A stretch of 64,000 nucleotides of DNA from Drouetiella hepatica Uher 2000/2452 (GTDB lineage: Bacteria > Cyanobacteriota > Cyanobacteriia > Elainellales > Elainellaceae). The position numbers and the translations under genes are program-made. The notes under the pieces were generated by a model, which was not told the DNA's origin, searched no databases, and worked only from the letters and a program-made list of their open reading frames with translations. The stretch is taken from NCBI GenBank assembly GCA_019359505.1, contig JAHHHD010000025.1, positions 1-64,000 of the forward strand. Direction: 5' to 3'. This document shows, piece after piece, positions 62,701-64,000 of the stretch (within the stretch, counting starts at the first letter, position 1; each line of letters begins with the position of its first letter).

Positions 62701-64000
62701 TGGTCACGGAATTAAAGCCTGTTACGACTTATAAGGAAACATTTATACCGGGCAAAAGAAACGCGATCGCCGTTCTACAGACCCTCTTGCAAGCAGGGAT
62801 TTTTGATCATTATGTGATGTATGAAAAGAACGATGAGGTTCGCATCGCCGGAAATGAGCTGGCGATCGTGTCGGTTAGCCAGGACACGGTACAGCTTCAA
62901 AGTATGGGAAAAACCCACACTGAAGCAGCCACCGATCCGTTCCAGCAGGTTGGGGATCTGCTTAGATCTTTGCCGATTAAACACTGGACTGCCTATGGCT
63001 ACGTAGCGTTTGATCTCGTTGGCTTCTATTCGTCTTACTCCAAGGCCATTCAGCAGCCGCTGCTTTATTTTTTAGTTCCCGAAACTGAACTTCGCTTTAC
63101 CGCAGCCGGGGTTTATGTCAGAAGTGTGGAACCTCTGGAACCCCTGCTTGAGCTGATAAAAAGCGATCGCCAACCCTGCAACTACGTGCCTATCTGCTTA
63201 GAGCAAAACGCGGCAGATTGTGAGCCGTATTCTCAGCGGGTTAAAACGCTGATTGAAGCCATTCAACAGAACAAACTGCACAAGGCCATTATCTCGCGAT
63301 CGAAAAAGCTGACTGGCAATTTAGATCTGCTCGGAACTTATGTCGTTGGAGCCGCCGCCAACAACTCAGCACGTTCCTATTGTTTCAACTTGGGAGAGGT
63401 GCGTGCCGTTGGGTTCAGCCCTGAGATTCTGATGGAAGTTTACGAAGATGGAGCGGTGATCACTAATCCGTTAGCCGCCACTCGTCCGCGTGGAGAGGAC
63501 AGCGAAGCAGATGCTCGTTTGGAAGCTGAACTCTTTACGGATGCCAAAGAGGTGAAAGAACATGCCCTTTCTATTTGGCTAGCGCAAAGCGAACTTACCT
63601 CAGTTTGTGTACCCGGAACGGTGCAGATTTTCAATTTCATGGAAGTCAAGAAATATCGCTGCGTGCAGCATTTATCTTCGCGAGTAGGCGGCAAGCTGAA
63701 GCCTGACCATACCCTGTGGGATGCATTGAAGGTGCTGTTTCCCGGCGTTACCGTGACGGGTATTGATAAACTTCGGGCGTTGGATTGGATCGATCGCCTA
63801 GAGGATGAACCCAGAGGCATTTATGCGGGCGGTATTGGTTGGGTAGACAGCAATGGCTCAGCCGATTTAGCCATCGCTATCCGTTCGGTTTATCAATACG
63901 GCAATGAAATTCATCTGAACGCTGGGGCAGGTATTGTGGCTGAGTCAGATACCCAGAAAGAATATGTTGAATCGGTCAATAAGATGAATACAATGCTAAC
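62701..64000 (+). CDS. Salicylate synthase (Irp9/MbtI-like), cut by the window edge
   Basis: 433 codons to the right edge with no stop; relatives are about 430-460 residues, so nearly all is present. It is a chorismate-using (MST) enzyme converting chorismate through isochorismate to salicylate and pyruvate in one protein. Seen: NKLHKAIISRSKKL, VRAVGFSPEILME, NPLAATRPRGEDSEAD, DAKEVKEHALSIWLAQSEL, YRCVQHLSSRVGGKL, LFPGVTVTGIDK, PRGIYAGGIGW and LNAGAGIVAESD. The pattern is that of bifunctional salicylate synthases rather than PchA/MenF isochorismate synthases, and no separate PchB-type lyase is seen. A ribosome site AGGAGA lies 6 bases before ATG 62701. Confidence 0.92.

Noticed and set aside
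1-64000. tRNA, rRNA, riboswitch or CRISPR features
   Set aside because: None seen on reading the gaps; the non-coding space is small and explained by hairpins, promoters and the MITE-like element.

Overview
The window is cyanobacterial DNA. The octamer GCGATCGC (HIP1) and its core recur throughout. It carries a cyanophycin-synthetase-like gene and a TonB receptor with an N-terminal AMIN domain, both typical of cyanobacteria. About 58 kb (5.6 kb to the right edge) is one mixed NRPS/PKS locus for a salicylate-capped metal chelator, together with its uptake genes and regulator. The locus runs off the right edge.

Layout. 0-4.5 kb is the flank: the tail of an IS transposase that has cut off the 5' part of a leuA gene, a Uma2-family nuclease gene on the minus strand, and a CphA2-type cyanophycin synthetase. 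4.5-5.7 kb is non-coding or decayed: a perfect 22-bp-arm hairpin, a terminator-like stem and a frameshifted proline-rich remnant. 5.7-10.2 kb is the uptake operon (TonB-dependent receptor, lipoprotein binding protein, type II thioesterase). 10.2-11.5 kb holds a block of hairpins and a PchR-like AraC regulator. 11.7-57.4 kb is the main assembly-line operon. 57.7-64 kb is an accessory operon: aminotransferase, two unknown proteins (one frameshifted), carrier protein, phosphopantetheinyl transferase, aryl-AMP ligase and salicylate synthase.

How the genes work together (inference from domain order). Chorismate is turned into salicylate, activated by the aryl-AMP ligase, and loaded on a carrier: either the free one at 60.3 kb or the one fused to the KAS III-like protein at 11.7 kb. 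The line then reads Cy-A(Cys)-PCP, KS-AT-MT-KR-ACP, Cy-A(Cys)-Ox-PCP, KS-AT-KR-ACP, C-A(Gly)-PCP-C-A(Gln)-PCP-E, a free DCL-type C domain, half-C-A(basic, probably Dab)-PCP-C-A-PCP, and C-A-PCP-reductase. A four-gene FkbH/I/J/K-type cassette would make hydroxymalonyl-ACP (or methoxymalonyl-ACP), and an EctB-like aminotransferase would make 2,4-diaminobutyrate. The first half resembles yersiniabactin logic. The long peptide half, with reductive release and a probable terminal transamination, does not match any siderophore pathway I can name.

Regulation is the clearest non-coding signal. The receptor, assembly-line and accessory operons each have a tandem 21-bp direct repeat ending in CAAAGAAAA, a -10-like hexamer exactly 17 bp after it, and a 7-3-7 dyad 20-22 bp further down. 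This looks like activation by the PchR-like regulator at -35, with a second regulator acting near the transcription start.

Genome plasticity is also visible: an IS insertion, a 121-bp MITE-like element with an 8-bp target duplication, palindromic repeats lying in frame inside two coding regions, a tandem 18-bp repeat inside a methyltransferase gene, and a G8 run that breaks one gene.
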